Shown one piece after another: positions 9,338 to 18,083 of a stretch of DNA of 64,000 nucleotides. The translations under genes were made by a program, and so were the position numbers. The notes beneath the pieces were generated by a model. It was not told where the DNA came from, searched no databases, and was given only the letters and a program-made list of their open reading frames with translations. The DNA comes from Bacteroidota bacterium. GTDB taxonomy: Bacteria > Bacteroidota > Ignavibacteria > OLB7. The stretch spans positions 1-64,000 of the forward strand of contig JAFDZV010000007.1 of NCBI GenBank assembly GCA_018266795.1. Reading direction: 5' to 3'. Numbering within the stretch: the stretch's first letter is position 1; each line of letters starts with the position of its first letter.

Positions 9338-9463
9338 CCGCACGGCGCATCGTGTTGCCGAATGGACCGTGATGTCGGCCGGCACGGGCTGCCACGTCGG
9401 CATCCGCTCCGCGGCTGCCGCCTCGCAACGCCCCTGGTGGACGTTCACATCCATTGTCATGAG
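9338..9463 (+). repeat. Mosaic repeat module A, copy 1
   Basis: About 125 bp containing CGCACGGCGCAT, GCCACGTCGGCATCCGCT and TTCACATCCATTGTCATGAG. It is about 80% identical by eye to 23986-24112, and its first ~80 bp recur inverted at 32240-32320. The copies differ by small indels that shift any reading frame, so the element is not protein-coding. Confidence 0.8.
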
Positions 9464-9547
9464 GCGCAGACAAAGAACGACCGTCAGCCGATGATGCGCA
9501 TGGCAATCAAACCGAGACACGACCGGGAGCGAGGGAACGAATCTTCC

Positions 9548-9555
9548 TATCTTCA
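9548..9555 (+). promoter_or_regulatory. Putative -7 box (TATCTTCA) 3 nt before the ABC ATPase start
   Basis: It resembles the Bacteroidota TAnnTTTG box. Only TCG separates it from ATG 9559, so transcription would begin at or next to the start codon. A matching arrangement precedes the genes at 40658, 43941 and 31723. Confidence 0.4.
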
Positions 9556-9558
9556 TCG

Positions 9559-10608
9559 ATGACCTCCTCGGCTCCAATCGGCGAAGCGTTCGCCATCACG
9601 ACGCACAACCTCCGCAAGGAGTTCCGGCGCATGGTTCGCTCGCCGGGGTTGCGAGGGATAATCGAATCGATCGGCGGCAGAACCCAGGCAGCGACTACCA
9701 CGGCCGTCAAGTCGCTGAACCTGCAGGTTCGTGCAGGCGAACGAATCGCCTTCATCGGCCCGAACGGATCGGGCAAGTCCACCACGATCAAGATGCTCAC
9801 CGGCATCCTGCACCCGACCAGCGGCAGTGCATCCGTGCTCGGCTTCAATCCGTGGCGGCAGCGGAAACAGCTCGCCTACCATCTCGGATCGGTCTTCGGA
9901 CAGAAGTCGCAGCTCTGGTTTCACCTGCCGCCGATGGAGACCTTCTTCCTGCTCGCGCGAATCTTCGAGCTCGAGGAGCAGGCGTGGCGAAGCAGGCTGG
10001 CCGTACTGGTGGATGCGTTCGACATCCAGCCCTACCTGCATACGCCGGTGCGGAAGCTCTCGCTTGGTGAGCGGATGCGATGCGAAGTGGTGGCGAGCCT
10101 GCTGCACAGGCCGTCGCTGCTGCTTCTGGACGAGCCGACCATCGGGCTGGACGTCGTGGCGAAGGCAACGCTGCGCGAACATATCCGCGATGCGAACCTG
10201 CGCGAGGGGACAACGATCTTCATTACGTCGCACGATGCGGGCGATGTGGAGATGCTTGCCGAACGGGTGATCGTGATTGCAGAGGGAGAGGCGATGTTCG
10301 ATGGGCCGGTGGCCGAGCTGCGCAGGCGCTACCTGCGAACGAAGCGCCTGGAGGCCCGCTTCGCCGAGCCGCTGACGCAAGCGGCAACGAGCACGCTCCG
10401 AAGCCGCCCGGACGCACCGTGGAGGCTTGTTGCGTTCAGCGAGTTCAGCGTGACGCTCGATCTGGATACCTCACGGCCGGAGGCTGCGCGCGATGCGATG
10501 GCGTGGCTGGGCGATCAACACGCCATCGAGGATATCACCATCGCCGAGCCCCCGCTCGAGGAGGTGATCAGGATCATCTACGAGGAAAATATGAAACGTG
10601 AGATATGA
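9559..10608 (+). CDS. ABC-2-type transporter ATP-binding protein, permease absent
   Basis: This 349-aa protein has every nucleotide-binding element: Walker A GPNGSGKST (residues ~73-81), a Q-loop region, an ABC signature recognisable as LSLGERMR, Walker B LLLLDEPTIGLD and the switch His in ITSHDAGD. It matches the ABC-2/daunorubicin-export ATPase subfamily, with the usual ~100-aa C-terminal extension. Such ATPases normally pair with one or two adjacent membrane subunits. Here the next gene is a glutaredoxin on the other strand and none of the flanking genes is a permease, so the partner must be encoded elsewhere. There is no Shine-Dalgarno sequence; a promoter-like box ends 3 nt before the ATG. 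Confidence 0.92.
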   Translation: MTSSAPIGEAFAITTHNLRKEFRRMVRSPGLRGIIESIGGRTQAATTTAVKSLNLQVRAGERIAFIGPNGSGKSTTIKMLTGILHPTSGSASVLGFNPWRQRKQLAYHLGSVFGQKSQLWFHLPPMETFFLLARIFELEEQAWRSRLAVLVDAFDIQPYLHTPVRKLSLGERMRCEVVASLLHRPSLLLLDEPTIGLDVVAKATLREHIRDANLREGTTIFITSHDAGDVEMLAERVIVIAEGEAMFDGPVAELRRRYLRTKRLEARFAEPLTQAATSTLRSRPDAPWRLVAFSEFSVTLDLDTSRPEAARDAMAWLGDQHAIEDITIAEPPLEEVIRIIYEENMKREI

Positions 10609-10636
10609 TGGCGATGGATGAGATATCCCGGAATGG

Positions 10637-10731
10637 TCGCGGAGAGAACTCCGTGACAACGGTGATGGGTGAGCTAGCCGGCAGAGTCGCGGAGAAAACT
10701 CCGCGACAACGATGGAGAACTCTGCGACAAC
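10637..10731 (+). repeat. Hairpin repeats CGCGGAG..CTCCGYGACAAC (three copies)
   Basis: Two full copies (10637-10660, 10687-10710) and one partial copy (10714-10731) share GCGGAGARAACTCCGYGACA. The GCGGAG and CTCCGC halves can pair as a hairpin. A fourth copy lies at 27231-27254. They sit between the convergent ABC ATPase and glutaredoxin genes and could act as terminators or be miniature mobile repeats. Confidence 0.75.
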
Positions 10732-10760
10732 GGGCCACATAACTCATCACTCTGCATCAC

Positions 10761-11078
10761 TCATACCTCCTCCCTCCCCACTGCGGCCGCGAGATCACGC
10801 CAGCCCGGGTTCACCAGGACGGTGGTGCCCACAACGATGGTCGGCACGGTCCGCTTTCCGCCGGCCCAGGTCATCACCTGTTCGGCGGCCCCCTCCACCT
10901 CCTCGATGTTGATCTCCCGGAAGGCGATTCCCCACGATGTGAGATACCGTTTGGCGCGTGTGCAATCGGAGCACCACGTTGTGCTGTAGACCACCACGTC
11001 AGCACCGGGCTCCTGTTCCTGTTGCGGCCGGTCCGCGGCCATCTCACTCTTCATCGCCGGGATCTCACGGTTCATCAT
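10761..11078 (-). CDS. Glutaredoxin-family thiol-disulfide protein
   Basis: A 105-aa thioredoxin-fold protein. VVVYSTTWCSDCTRAKRYL carries a C-S-D-C active site near residues 40-43 in the place of the classical CPYC. KRTVPTIVV contains the conserved cis-Pro, and the family's beta-alpha-beta spacing is kept. It likely reduces disulfides or glutathione/bacillithiol-type mixed disulfides. The start is uncertain: ATG 11078, ATG 11075 or ATG 11054 all leave the domain intact; the residues before ~35 are polar and non-conserved. It is monocistronic and convergent with the ABC ATPase. Confidence 0.85.
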   Translation of the reverse strand: MMNREIPAMKSEMAADRPQQEQEPGADVVVYSTTWCSDCTRAKRYLTSWGIAFREINIEEVEGAAEQVMTWAGGKRTVPTIVVGTTVLVNPGWRDLAAAVGREEV

Positions 11079-11241
11079 CGATCTGGATTTGTTGAGTGGA
11101 GCACTGGTAGCTCGCGCCGTGCTCCGAAGCAACGCCTGCTCCGTTTCGGAGCAGGCGGCAAGCCTTCAAGATGACGGCGTGAAGGCATTCATCGTGGTAA
11201 CAGTTCCTATCAAAACCGGATTGCACGTCGGTGCCGACAGA

Positions 11242-11266
11242 CCTTGCGGCGCCGGATGTCGGGAAC
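11242..11266 (+). repeat. CCTTGCAGTGCCGGAT-type repeat, copy 1
   Basis: CCTTGCGGCGCCGGATGTC followed by GGGAAC. Related copies are at 12685-12709 (inverted) and 37041-37061. All are intergenic. Confidence 0.55.
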
Positions 11267-11323
11267 TCCAAGGATTCGTACGGCCCGCGTGCAGAACGCC
11301 AACCGCCGCGCCGTCGTGCCGGG

Positions 11324-12406
11324 CTATGTCGCGCGGAAGATCCACCAGCCGCCTTCCAGCGGTTCGAGATAGAAGTACTCATCCGCTCCGACAAAGGGAA
11401 GCTCGCCGGAGGGGGAATAGAGATAGCCGAGCACGTCATCCTGCTTCCCTCCCACAGTAAACTGAACGGCATCCTTCCAGGGGAGATGGGAGTTGATGAA
11501 GGAGATGCGGAGGTCGCGCATCAGATCCACGGCGCTGTCCACGTGCGACAGTGCAAGGCCCGAACGCTTCACGATGGCGGCAAGCGTGTCACGCCCCTTC
11601 CGACGCATCACATCGGTGGCACCGAAGCGCGCCTCCATCTGCCTGCGATCCTGATCCGGCAACCCGGCAAGGAACTCCGCGCGCGCCTCGGCCGGAATCT
11701 CCTGCGCCGATTCGCCCCATGCTATGCCGTACCGATTCACCTGTGATGCAACGCGGTCAATACGCCCGAGCATCCAGAGCGAGTCCCCCTGCCGGAAAAA
11801 GCCGGCGAGCCTGGTGAATTGCTCCCGATGGTCGAGGAAGTTCCGGCGAAGCTGATCGTTGCTCAGCAGGATGCGCCCGGTCTCGCGGATGATGACCGGC
11901 TTCAGGCTCCGGGGAAAGAGCGATGTGCTGTCCAGGTATTCGATGTCGCCAACGGCATCCTCGATCTTGTTCTGGCGACGGATCGCACTCAGACGCCAGC
12001 CCTTCTCCTTGACAAGATTCGCAAAGAACACCCATTCCACCACCAGCGGGCCGAAGCCGTGCAGGGTATCCGCATCCACGGAGACGGCCGCGATTGCGGC
12101 GGTCCCCTCGGAGCGGGTGGCACGGATGGAAGCGATGCGATGGTGCATCCGCTCCGGAAAGCGGATCGGCACGCCGTGGCTCTTGGCAAGCCTGTCCGCC
12201 AGTTCATCCACGGCGTACGCCGGGATGCTGTCCACCGGCATCGCATCGGCTTCCGTGAAGCGAAGGTAGCGTTCGATCAGCGGGCCGATGGCGAGCGAGT
12301 CCGCGGCGGACGCAAACGGGAACAATCCGCCCTGCGCCCGCGCGCAGAGCGATGGGATCACGAACAGGACAATCAGCAGAACCAGGGGAAGGAAGGATCG
12401 GCGCAT
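11324..12406 (-). CDS. Exported protein of unknown function (360 aa)
   Basis: ATG 12406 gives a clear signal peptide (MRRSFLPLVLLIVLFVIPSL..ARAQG). The mature part has no motif I recognise. It is mixed alpha/beta with two DSL-type segments (AADSLAIGPLIERYL, DSAVDLMRDLRI) and a C-terminal beta-rich region ending in EPLEGGWWIFRAT. There is no T9SS sorting domain and no lipobox, so it is probably periplasmic. It is monocistronic; the nearest same-strand gene upstream is the small membrane protein at 12751. Confidence 0.75.
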   Translation of the reverse strand: MRRSFLPLVLLIVLFVIPSLCARAQGGLFPFASAADSLAIGPLIERYLRFTEADAMPVDSIPAYAVDELADRLAKSHGVPIRFPERMHHRIASIRATRSEGTAAIAAVSVDADTLHGFGPLVVEWVFFANLVKEKGWRLSAIRRQNKIEDAVGDIEYLDSTSLFPRSLKPVIIRETGRILLSNDQLRRNFLDHREQFTRLAGFFRQGDSLWMLGRIDRVASQVNRYGIAWGESAQEIPAEARAEFLAGLPDQDRRQMEARFGATDVMRRKGRDTLAAIVKRSGLALSHVDSAVDLMRDLRISFINSHLPWKDAVQFTVGGKQDDVLGYLYSPSGELPFVGADEYFYLEPLEGGWWIFRAT

Positions 12407-12750
12407 ATCGATGGAACGGTCAACTGAACGATGCGGCCGGCGCGACGGCGGCCGAATGGTAACCCCGCACATGCGGTATTGTTAGCGTGCGGGCGCCACC
12501 GGCAGGCATGGACATCGTGAAGTGCAGAGCGTTGAACACAACCGGCAGGCCACGCGCCGCGATACGGCGTATTGGCCCGGCAACGGATCACAAGTATACG
12601 GGAATCGGCAGATGCAAGGGAAGGCGGAATGGCGGTAACGCGATGGCATGCATGCGGCGGTGCGCTGCGGCGGGCACGCATGCAGTTCCGAACATCCGGC
12701 ACTGCAAGGCCCGCAGGCTCTCGAGCGTAACCCGGTCTCGAGAAGAACCG
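12407..12750. other. Non-coding interval between two minus-strand genes
   Basis: No gene is supported. It contains an inverted copy of the CCTTGCAGTGCCGGAT repeat (12685-12709) and a CTCGAG..CTCGAG pair near 12720-12740. Confidence 0.6.
12685..12709 (-). repeat. CCTTGCAGTGCCGGAT-type repeat, copy 2 (inverted)
   Basis: On the minus strand it reads CCTTGCAGTGCCGGATGTT, preceded by GCCTGCGGG. This is almost the same as GAACCTGCAGG plus CCTTGCAGTGCCGGATATC at 37030-37059. Confidence 0.6.
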
Positions 12751-13197
12751 TTACCGGCGGGCCGGCAGACAGAGGACAAGGATCAGCGTTCCCACTGCGC
12801 ACCACCCGAGAAGGTAGAGGATCGCCAGGAGCGATCCGGCCTGTCCCCGAAGCCACGGGAACAGCTCGAGCAGATACGCCACGCGCTCCTCCCGAATGCG
12901 GTTGACCCTGCGGGATGTCACGGGCCAGCCTATCCGGACATGATTGAGCATACTGCCGGCCGCAGCAGCAACCACAAGGCACCAGCCGAATCGCCGGATC
13001 ACGATGCCGCCGAGGAGAACGTGATCCAGAAGACAGAGCCCCGACCAGATCTGGCAGAACGTTGCGACGATCATCCCGTCCTCCCTGTACCACCCGCGTC
13101 TCCTGCCACCCCCCTCAACGACCTTTGCATAGAATCGTCGGGCCTTGTAGATAACGAAGTGGTCCCAGCCTGCAATGATCTTGAACAGCGTACTCAT
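12751..13197 (-). CDS. Small integral membrane protein, function unknown (148 aa)
   Basis: From ATG 13197 the protein starts with a short amphipathic, basic segment (MSTLFKIIAGWDHFVIYKARR). It then shows about three hydrophobic helices: around ATFCQIWSGLCLLDHVLLGG, CLVVAAAAGSM and AILYLLGWCAVGTLILVLCL at the C-terminus. No named domain is recognised. The longer upstream reading frame lacks a plausible leader and was not used. Confidence 0.6.
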   Translation of the reverse strand: MSTLFKIIAGWDHFVIYKARRFYAKVVEGGGRRRGWYREDGMIVATFCQIWSGLCLLDHVLLGGIVIRRFGWCLVVAAAAGSMLNHVRIGWPVTSRRVNRIREERVAYLLELFPWLRGQAGSLLAILYLLGWCAVGTLILVLCLPARR

Positions 13198-13413
13198 GAT
13201 GGGTGTGTGGAAGCAGTTGAACGCAGAGCGTGGTTCCTGACATCTGTTCCGGCGCCTGCATGATAACGATCGAATGCCCGCGAACATTACGCGGATCGCC
13301 GGGGAGCATGCATTCGCCGTTGAAACCGGAGACATGAGCGCCCGGCGGTGAACGGGCTCCGGCAGCGCGCTCCGGCGGTTCCGCGGTTCGTCCCCCATCT
13401 TGGCACTTCATCG

Positions 13414-13421
13414 TATCTTGG
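13414..13421 (+). promoter_or_regulatory. Putative -7 box (TATCTTGG) upstream of rsmA
   Basis: It resembles TAnnTTTG and lies 10 nt before ATG 13432. No TTG is found at the optimal 19-nt spacing, so the assignment is tentative. Confidence 0.35.
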
Positions 13422-13431
13422 CGCATCCCAT

Positions 13432-14247
13432 ATGGATCATATCACGCCGAAGAAATCGCTCGGGCAGAACTTTCTGGTCGATGCCAACATTGCTCAGAAG
13501 ATCGTCCGGGCGTTCGATGCCGGCCCTGCCGACGTGGTGGTGGAGATCGGCCCGGGAGAGGGGGCGCTCACGCGGATGCTTGCCGAGACCGCCGGGCGGC
13601 TGGTAGCGGTGGAGCTGGACTCGCGCGCAGCCGAGCGTATTCGTACGATGTTCGGCAGCCGCGTGCCGGTTGTCGAGCGCGATGTGCTGGAGGTACCGCT
13701 GGGCGAGCTGGCGGCGGAGTACGGCGCCGAATGCCTGCGAATCATCGGGAACATTCCGTACTATATCACGAGCCCGATCCTCTTCCATCTGTTCGAGCAT
13801 CGAACGGTTCTTGCCGACGCCATGCTGATGATGCAGCGCGAGGTGGCGCTGCGTCTCGTTGCCCGCCCGCGTACGAAGGAATACGGCATCCTGGCCGTGA
13901 TGGCGCAAACCTATACGGTGCCGAAGCGGCTGTTCGACGTTGGCCCCCGCTGCTTCTATCCATCGCCGAAGGTGACCTCATCGGTGGTGCATCTTCCGTT
14001 CGCCGATCTCGACGGAATAGCCGGCATCGAGTCCGTACACCGGCGGATCGTTCGCACGGCATTCAATCAACGGCGCAAGACGCTTCGCAACTCACTGGCT
14101 CAACTACTCCCCGAACAAGAGGAACGTGACAGAGTTTTCACGCATGCAGAGATCGATCAAACGGCGCGCGCCGAAGAGCTTCTACCGCAGGACTTCATCC
14201 GCCTCGCCCGCATATTCGCGGATGAGGTCGCGCATCGCGCGGGGTGA
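13432..14247 (+). CDS. rsmA: 16S rRNA (adenine1518/1519-N6)-dimethyltransferase RsmA/KsgA
   Basis: This 271-aa enzyme dimethylates two adjacent adenines in helix 45 of 16S rRNA during small-subunit maturation. Its N-terminus KKSLGQNFLVDANIAQKIV is diagnostic. SAM motif I is VEIGPGEGALTRML, the acidic beta2 end is VAVELD, and the catalytic motif IV is NIPYYITSPI. The C-terminal domain includes FNQRRKTLRNSL. Length matches the family. ATG 13432 aligns with family starts; the upstream in-frame ATG at 13348 would add an unrelated tail. Its last 26 nt overlap the PAP2 gene, indicating an operon. Confidence 0.97.
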   Translation: MDHITPKKSLGQNFLVDANIAQKIVRAFDAGPADVVVEIGPGEGALTRMLAETAGRLVAVELDSRAAERIRTMFGSRVPVVERDVLEVPLGELAAEYGAECLRIIGNIPYYITSPILFHLFEHRTVLADAMLMMQREVALRLVARPRTKEYGILAVMAQTYTVPKRLFDVGPRCFYPSPKVTSSVVHLPFADLDGIAGIESVHRRIVRTAFNQRRKTLRNSLAQLLPEQEERDRVFTHAEIDQTARAEELLPQDFIRLARIFADEVAHRAG

Positions 14248-15187
14248 ACGCCGGCGCGAGAACGGCTGGCAGGCGATTCGCGCTTCGCTCTGGAGCACCG
14301 ACTATCTGGCTCTCGGCATGCTCGTGCTCTATACGCTGCTGGACATCGTCTTCATCAAGCAGGTCAAGTCCGGCTTCGGCATCCTGCAGATCAACATCTT
14401 CACGATCGCCGGTGTGATCGCGCTTGCCAGTTGGTACGACCAGACGGGCAACCGCATCGCGCTCCTCTTCCGCTCGTTCTACATCCTGCCGGTGGGCTAC
14501 ATGATGTACTCGCAGGTGCACAACTACATCCCGCTCGTGCATCCGCAGATCTACGACGCAACGCTCGCCTCCTGGGATCTCGCCGTCTTCGGCGTCTACC
14601 CCACTGTCTGGATCACCAGGTTTGCAACGCCCATCGTGACGGAGTACTTCCAGATCTGGTACAATCTCTTCCAGATCATGCTGGTTGTTCCGGCCGTCGG
14701 GTTCTACGCAGGAGGGCAGATGCGCCGCTTCCGTTCCTATGCGATGATGCTGATGCTCGGATTCTATCTGAGCTACCTCCTCTACTTCGTAATGCCGGCA
14801 ATCGGCCCCCGCTTTCAACTGCACGACTTCCACGCCATCAACACGGAACTTCCCGGCGTGTTTCTCACCCAGCCGTTTCGCGAACTGATCAATGCGGGGA
14901 ACGGGATCGTTCCGGAGATGAAGAATCCGTACGACGTTGTCAACCGCGACTGCATGCCGAGCGGACACACGATGCTCTCGCTGCTCGGCATTCTGCTTGC
15001 ATGGCGGTATCGTTCGCGCTGGCGCTGGTTCATCACCATCGGCGGCATCAGCGTGATGATCTCCACGGTCTATCTTCGCTATCACTATGCGGTGGATCTC
15101 ATGGCCGGCATCGTGCTGGCGTTGATCGTCTTTGCACTGGAGCCATGGATCGTGCGAACCTGGCGACGACTGGGCATACAGATATGA
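14222..15187 (+). CDS. PAP2-superfamily membrane phosphatase/transferase (Aur1-like)
   Basis: A 321-aa protein with about six transmembrane helices. Catalytic motifs are DCMPSGHTML (phosphatase motif with the central His) and YLRYHYAVDLMAG (third motif with its His and Asp). This spacing is typical of the PAP2 branch that includes inositol-phosphorylceramide synthases and other lipid phosphate exchangers. The likely substrate is a lipid phosphate in the inner membrane. ATG 14222 lies inside the 3' end of rsmA, and the stop overlaps the next ATG (ATGA), so three genes are coupled. Confidence 0.85.
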   Translation: MRSRIARGERRRENGWQAIRASLWSTDYLALGMLVLYTLLDIVFIKQVKSGFGILQINIFTIAGVIALASWYDQTGNRIALLFRSFYILPVGYMMYSQVHNYIPLVHPQIYDATLASWDLAVFGVYPTVWITRFATPIVTEYFQIWYNLFQIMLVVPAVGFYAGGQMRRFRSYAMMLMLGFYLSYLLYFVMPAIGPRFQLHDFHAINTELPGVFLTQPFRELINAGNGIVPEMKNPYDVVNRDCMPSGHTMLSLLGILLAWRYRSRWRWFITIGGISVMISTVYLRYHYAVDLMAGIVLALIVFALEPWIVRTWRRLGIQI

Positions 15188-15927
15188 AGGCCGCACGGCG
15201 TGCCGGAACAGTGCGCAGCCGTATGCTGTGCGTGCTTGCGCTGGCCGCAGTTTCTCCGGCACTGCGCGCGCAGACGCCGTTTGCCGATTCACTCGCACGC
15301 GCCGCGTTGGAGAACGCCCCATCCACCTCATCGCTTCTCGAACTGTTTCTTCCGAACGGAGTGCGCGCCGGCTACCTGACGCGTGCCTGGCTGCGCGACT
15401 CGCTTCCGCAGCCGAGCGATTCGTTGGACGATCTGGCGCGAACCGATCTGATCTACCTCCGCGCACTGGGCGAGTCCGACGGCGACATGGGCACCGCCCT
15501 CCTCGCCTCGCTCATCGCCTGCTTCGAGCATCGCACCATTCCACTCTCGATCGGCATCAAGCTTCCACTGACGCTGGAGCCGGAGGACGCATTCCAGCAG
15601 CGCGTATCGCAGCTTCCGAAGCACCTCTTCGCGGACAATCCGAACGGTGACGACCGCGACAAGCTTCAGCACTTCTTCGCCTCGGCATGGCTGGCGTGGA
15701 CATTGGACAATCGAGAGGTGGCGGACGTGGTGGGCCTCGGCGTGGAGGCAGGCGAACAGGCATTCGTTGACGGAGGCGCGAACGATCCGCGCGACGTGCG
15801 CGCGAACAGACTGGGGCAGTTGTACGTGCAGCTGCTTCGCTCGCATCCGCGAGCGCTCCCCAGCACCATGTTCCGCGCATGGAACCGGCGGCACGGCATC
15901 GAACGCCCGGGCCCTTCCCATCATTGA
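15184..15927 (+). CDS. Exported protein with DKLxHF motif (247 aa)
   Basis: Starts inside the PAP2 stop (ATGA). Its basic N-terminus and hydrophobic core (MLCVLALAAVSPALRAQ) form a signal peptide. Residues ~160-210 hold GDDRDKLQHFFASAWLAW followed by GLGVEAGEQAFVDGG and DVRANRLGQLY. This recalls the DKxxHF...aN..G pattern of YfiM/DUF2279-like envelope proteins, a resemblance only. Coupling to the PAP2 gene suggests an envelope lipid role. The terminator hairpin 15908-15940 overlaps its last codons. Confidence 0.75.
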   Translation: MKAARRAGTVRSRMLCVLALAAVSPALRAQTPFADSLARAALENAPSTSSLLELFLPNGVRAGYLTRAWLRDSLPQPSDSLDDLARTDLIYLRALGESDGDMGTALLASLIACFEHRTIPLSIGIKLPLTLEPEDAFQQRVSQLPKHLFADNPNGDDRDKLQHFFASAWLAWTLDNREVADVVGLGVEAGEQAFVDGGANDPRDVRANRLGQLYVQLLRSHPRALPSTMFRAWNRRHGIERPGPSHH

Positions 15928-15940
15928 TGAGAAGGGCCCG
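15908..15940. terminator. Bidirectional hairpin between convergent genes
   Basis: CGGGCCCTTC (15908-15917) pairs perfectly with GAAGGGCCCG (15931-15940) across a 13-nt loop. It includes the stop codon of the upstream gene and lies just past the end of the convergent gene at 16045. Confidence 0.6.
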
Positions 15941-16044
15941 TGAGCTCGTCGCTGCCGCCTGCCGAGCGGCACGCACATCGCCGCACAATTCGATCCGCCT
16001 CCCACGAGGAGCGCATCGAGGCTTGCTCTCCGCTCCGAAAATGG

Positions 16045-17691
16045 CTAGTGCATTACGACGATTTCGTGTACCGCGACACCTCCCCTGAATCGGGCGCGGC
16101 AGTAATAGGTTCCACTCGGCAGCGATGCCGCATCGAGCGGGATGCGATGCGTCCCCTCCTGCAGCGTTGCATCGAGCAACATCCGCACAACGGCTCCCCG
16201 AACATCGCAAAGCTCCACAACCAGCGGTCCGCCCGATGGGAGCCCCACATCCACCATCGTCTCCGCAACCGCCGGCAGCGGATGGGCGGCGAGCGTGATG
16301 GAGGCTGCGGGCGAGGCGCCGCCCGCCGGCTCATGGCCGACACCGGCCCCGGCCGCCTTCGAGAATCCTTCCATCGGTATGCGAACCGTGCCGTGATCGG
16401 CATCGTTGGTGACGATCACCAGATCGGCGTTCTCGTCCTGATTCGCCGCGGTGGGCTGAAAGCGAACGCTCATCTCCAGATTCTGACTCCCCGCGAGCGC
16501 AATCGGATAGGAACTCGTGGGAGCAACAAGCGCGAAGTCGTGCGCATCCGATCCGTCGATGTAGATGGAGTCGACGCGAAGCCCTGCGGCATTGGCAGCC
16601 GCGAGCGTACGCGTGCGGGTAACGGATTCACCCAGGCGAACCGAATCGAAACCGATCACCGAAGTATCGGCCGCGGCCGTGGGCTTCACCTGCTTTGCAC
16701 GGAACCGGTAGATCGCCCCGGCATCCCCCACCGCCAGCACGATGCCGCCCCCCGGCGCCGTTGCCATGGTCCAGAGCGTGGGAGCGTTCTGCGGGAACGA
16801 GGCGTCGCGCTGCCACGTGGCGCCGCTGTCCGTCGATGCAAGCATCACCGATTGCGGCCCGCACATGAAGGCGGTCGCGCGGTTCATGAAGGTGATGTGT
16901 GTGAAGATGGCCGAAGTGTATGCGGCGGGGAGTGGAAGCATGCTCCATGTCTGCCCGGCATTATCGGAGCGCAGCGCAACCCCGTTGAAGCCAACGGCGA
17001 AGCAGTGCGAGGCATCGGGGCAATCGATGGAGTTGACCCCGCCGCCGGCATTCTGCACCTTTCCCCACGTTGCGCCACCATCGGTTGTCCTGTAGATCAC
17101 CCCCGTCGCGAAGCTGGGATCCGCGCTGCCGCCGGCGTACCCCACCATCGGGCTCGTGAACCAGCACTTGTCGAAGGAATACGTCCCGGCGACGGTCACC
17201 TTGTTCCAGTGCGCGCCGCCGTCGTGCGTGGCGACGATGACGCCGGTGGATGTCCCGGAGGTATCGAACTCGCCCCCCGTTATCCAGCAGTTGCTGGAGT
17301 CGTAGCCGAAGATCCCGAACGTGAAGCCGCTGCCGTAGTGCAGGTCCTGCGTGGCCCAGTGCGCGCCGCCGTCCACGGACTTCAGCAGTGTGCCGTCGTC
17401 GCCCGCGGCGTAGACGATATCCCCGTGCGCACCGGCGGTTGCATAGACTCCCCAGAAGCCGGAGGATGTGGGGACCGTCAGACTCTGCCACGTACGGCCG
17501 CTATCATTGCTCACTGCAGCGGCGGCGTTGTCACCAACGGCGTACCAGCGTGCTGCGGTAACCGCGCAAACGCCCTTGTAGTTGTCGGTCGCGCCTGGAG
17601 CAAGACGTTCCCACTTCCCCTGCCCGCGCATCAGTGCGGGCACCAGCAGGAAGAGAAGCGCCGCTGTAATGTGTATCGATGCTCTGCTCAT
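16045..17691 (-). CDS. T9SS cargo: YCF48/BNR-type propeller with ASH-like domain
   Basis: Starting at ATG 17691, the 548-aa protein has a signal peptide (MSRASIHITAALLFLLVPALMRGQG). About six propeller blades with DSG..W and DGGAHW-type repeats follow (YCF48/photosynthesis-system-II-assembly-like). Next is a choice-of-anchor-D/ASH-like immunoglobulin segment (DSVRLGESVTRTRTL ... SVRFQPTAANQDENADLVI). A C-terminal T9SS sorting domain ends it (PLPAVAETMVDV, LPSGTYYCRA, HEIVVMH). It would be exported through Sec and then T9SS to the cell surface; the ligand is unknown. It is a single gene. Confidence 0.85.
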   Translation of the reverse strand: MSRASIHITAALLFLLVPALMRGQGKWERLAPGATDNYKGVCAVTAARWYAVGDNAAAAVSNDSGRTWQSLTVPTSSGFWGVYATAGAHGDIVYAAGDDGTLLKSVDGGAHWATQDLHYGSGFTFGIFGYDSSNCWITGGEFDTSGTSTGVIVATHDGGAHWNKVTVAGTYSFDKCWFTSPMVGYAGGSADPSFATGVIYRTTDGGATWGKVQNAGGGVNSIDCPDASHCFAVGFNGVALRSDNAGQTWSMLPLPAAYTSAIFTHITFMNRATAFMCGPQSVMLASTDSGATWQRDASFPQNAPTLWTMATAPGGGIVLAVGDAGAIYRFRAKQVKPTAAADTSVIGFDSVRLGESVTRTRTLAAANAAGLRVDSIYIDGSDAHDFALVAPTSSYPIALAGSQNLEMSVRFQPTAANQDENADLVIVTNDADHGTVRIPMEGFSKAAGAGVGHEPAGGASPAASITLAAHPLPAVAETMVDVGLPSGGPLVVELCDVRGAVVRMLLDATLQEGTHRIPLDAASLPSGTYYCRARFRGGVAVHEIVVMH

Positions 17692-18083
17692 GATCGTTTC
17701 TCGAATGTTGATCTGATGGATGCTCATCCCGTCCGGACCTCCCGCTGCCGTTCGAGAGGCGTATCGATTCGATCAGGAACTTATCGGCGGGAGCGCCGGG
17801 TGAACAAACCAACATGGGGCGCATTCATAGCAATTCAGCGCCGGCCTGCAGGGCTTCGGCAAGGGCCGGCACGCGATGGAAGCGGCAGGGGACAGTGTGT
17901 GGATGATTGGCGGCCGGGGTGGGTGACAGTCAACAACGATTGCGGTTGAGGCCGCAATCCTCCCTCCTCACGCCCGCAGGCGCAGAGGGAGAACGATGCC
18001 CGGATAGAGAGAGGCCGACGCCTGTTCCGCATCGGAACCTGCGTCGGCCACGAATAGTTCGCCGAACGGAAACAGCGGGCGTC
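17692..18083. other. Non-coding interval
   Basis: No gene is supported. It contains a perfect 8-bp hairpin (GATTGCGG/CCGCAATC) at 17938-17959, about 125 nt past the end of the gene at 18084, which could be its terminator although no T-run follows. Confidence 0.55.

Larger units (their letters stand above)
8678..9558. other. Non-coding 0.9-kb interval with mosaic repeats
   Basis: No credible gene is visible; short open frames here have no recognisable domains or start context. The right half (9176-9463) carries three modules that recur near 23.8-24.3 kb and in part near 31.9 and 32.3 kb (see repeat entries). The region separates the divergent nucleotidyltransferase operon from the ABC ATPase and must hold both promoters. 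Confidence 0.7.

Noticed and set aside
17938-17959. GATTGCGG/CCGCAATC hairpin as a definite terminator
   Set aside because: The stem is short and no T-run follows on either strand; noted only as a possibility.
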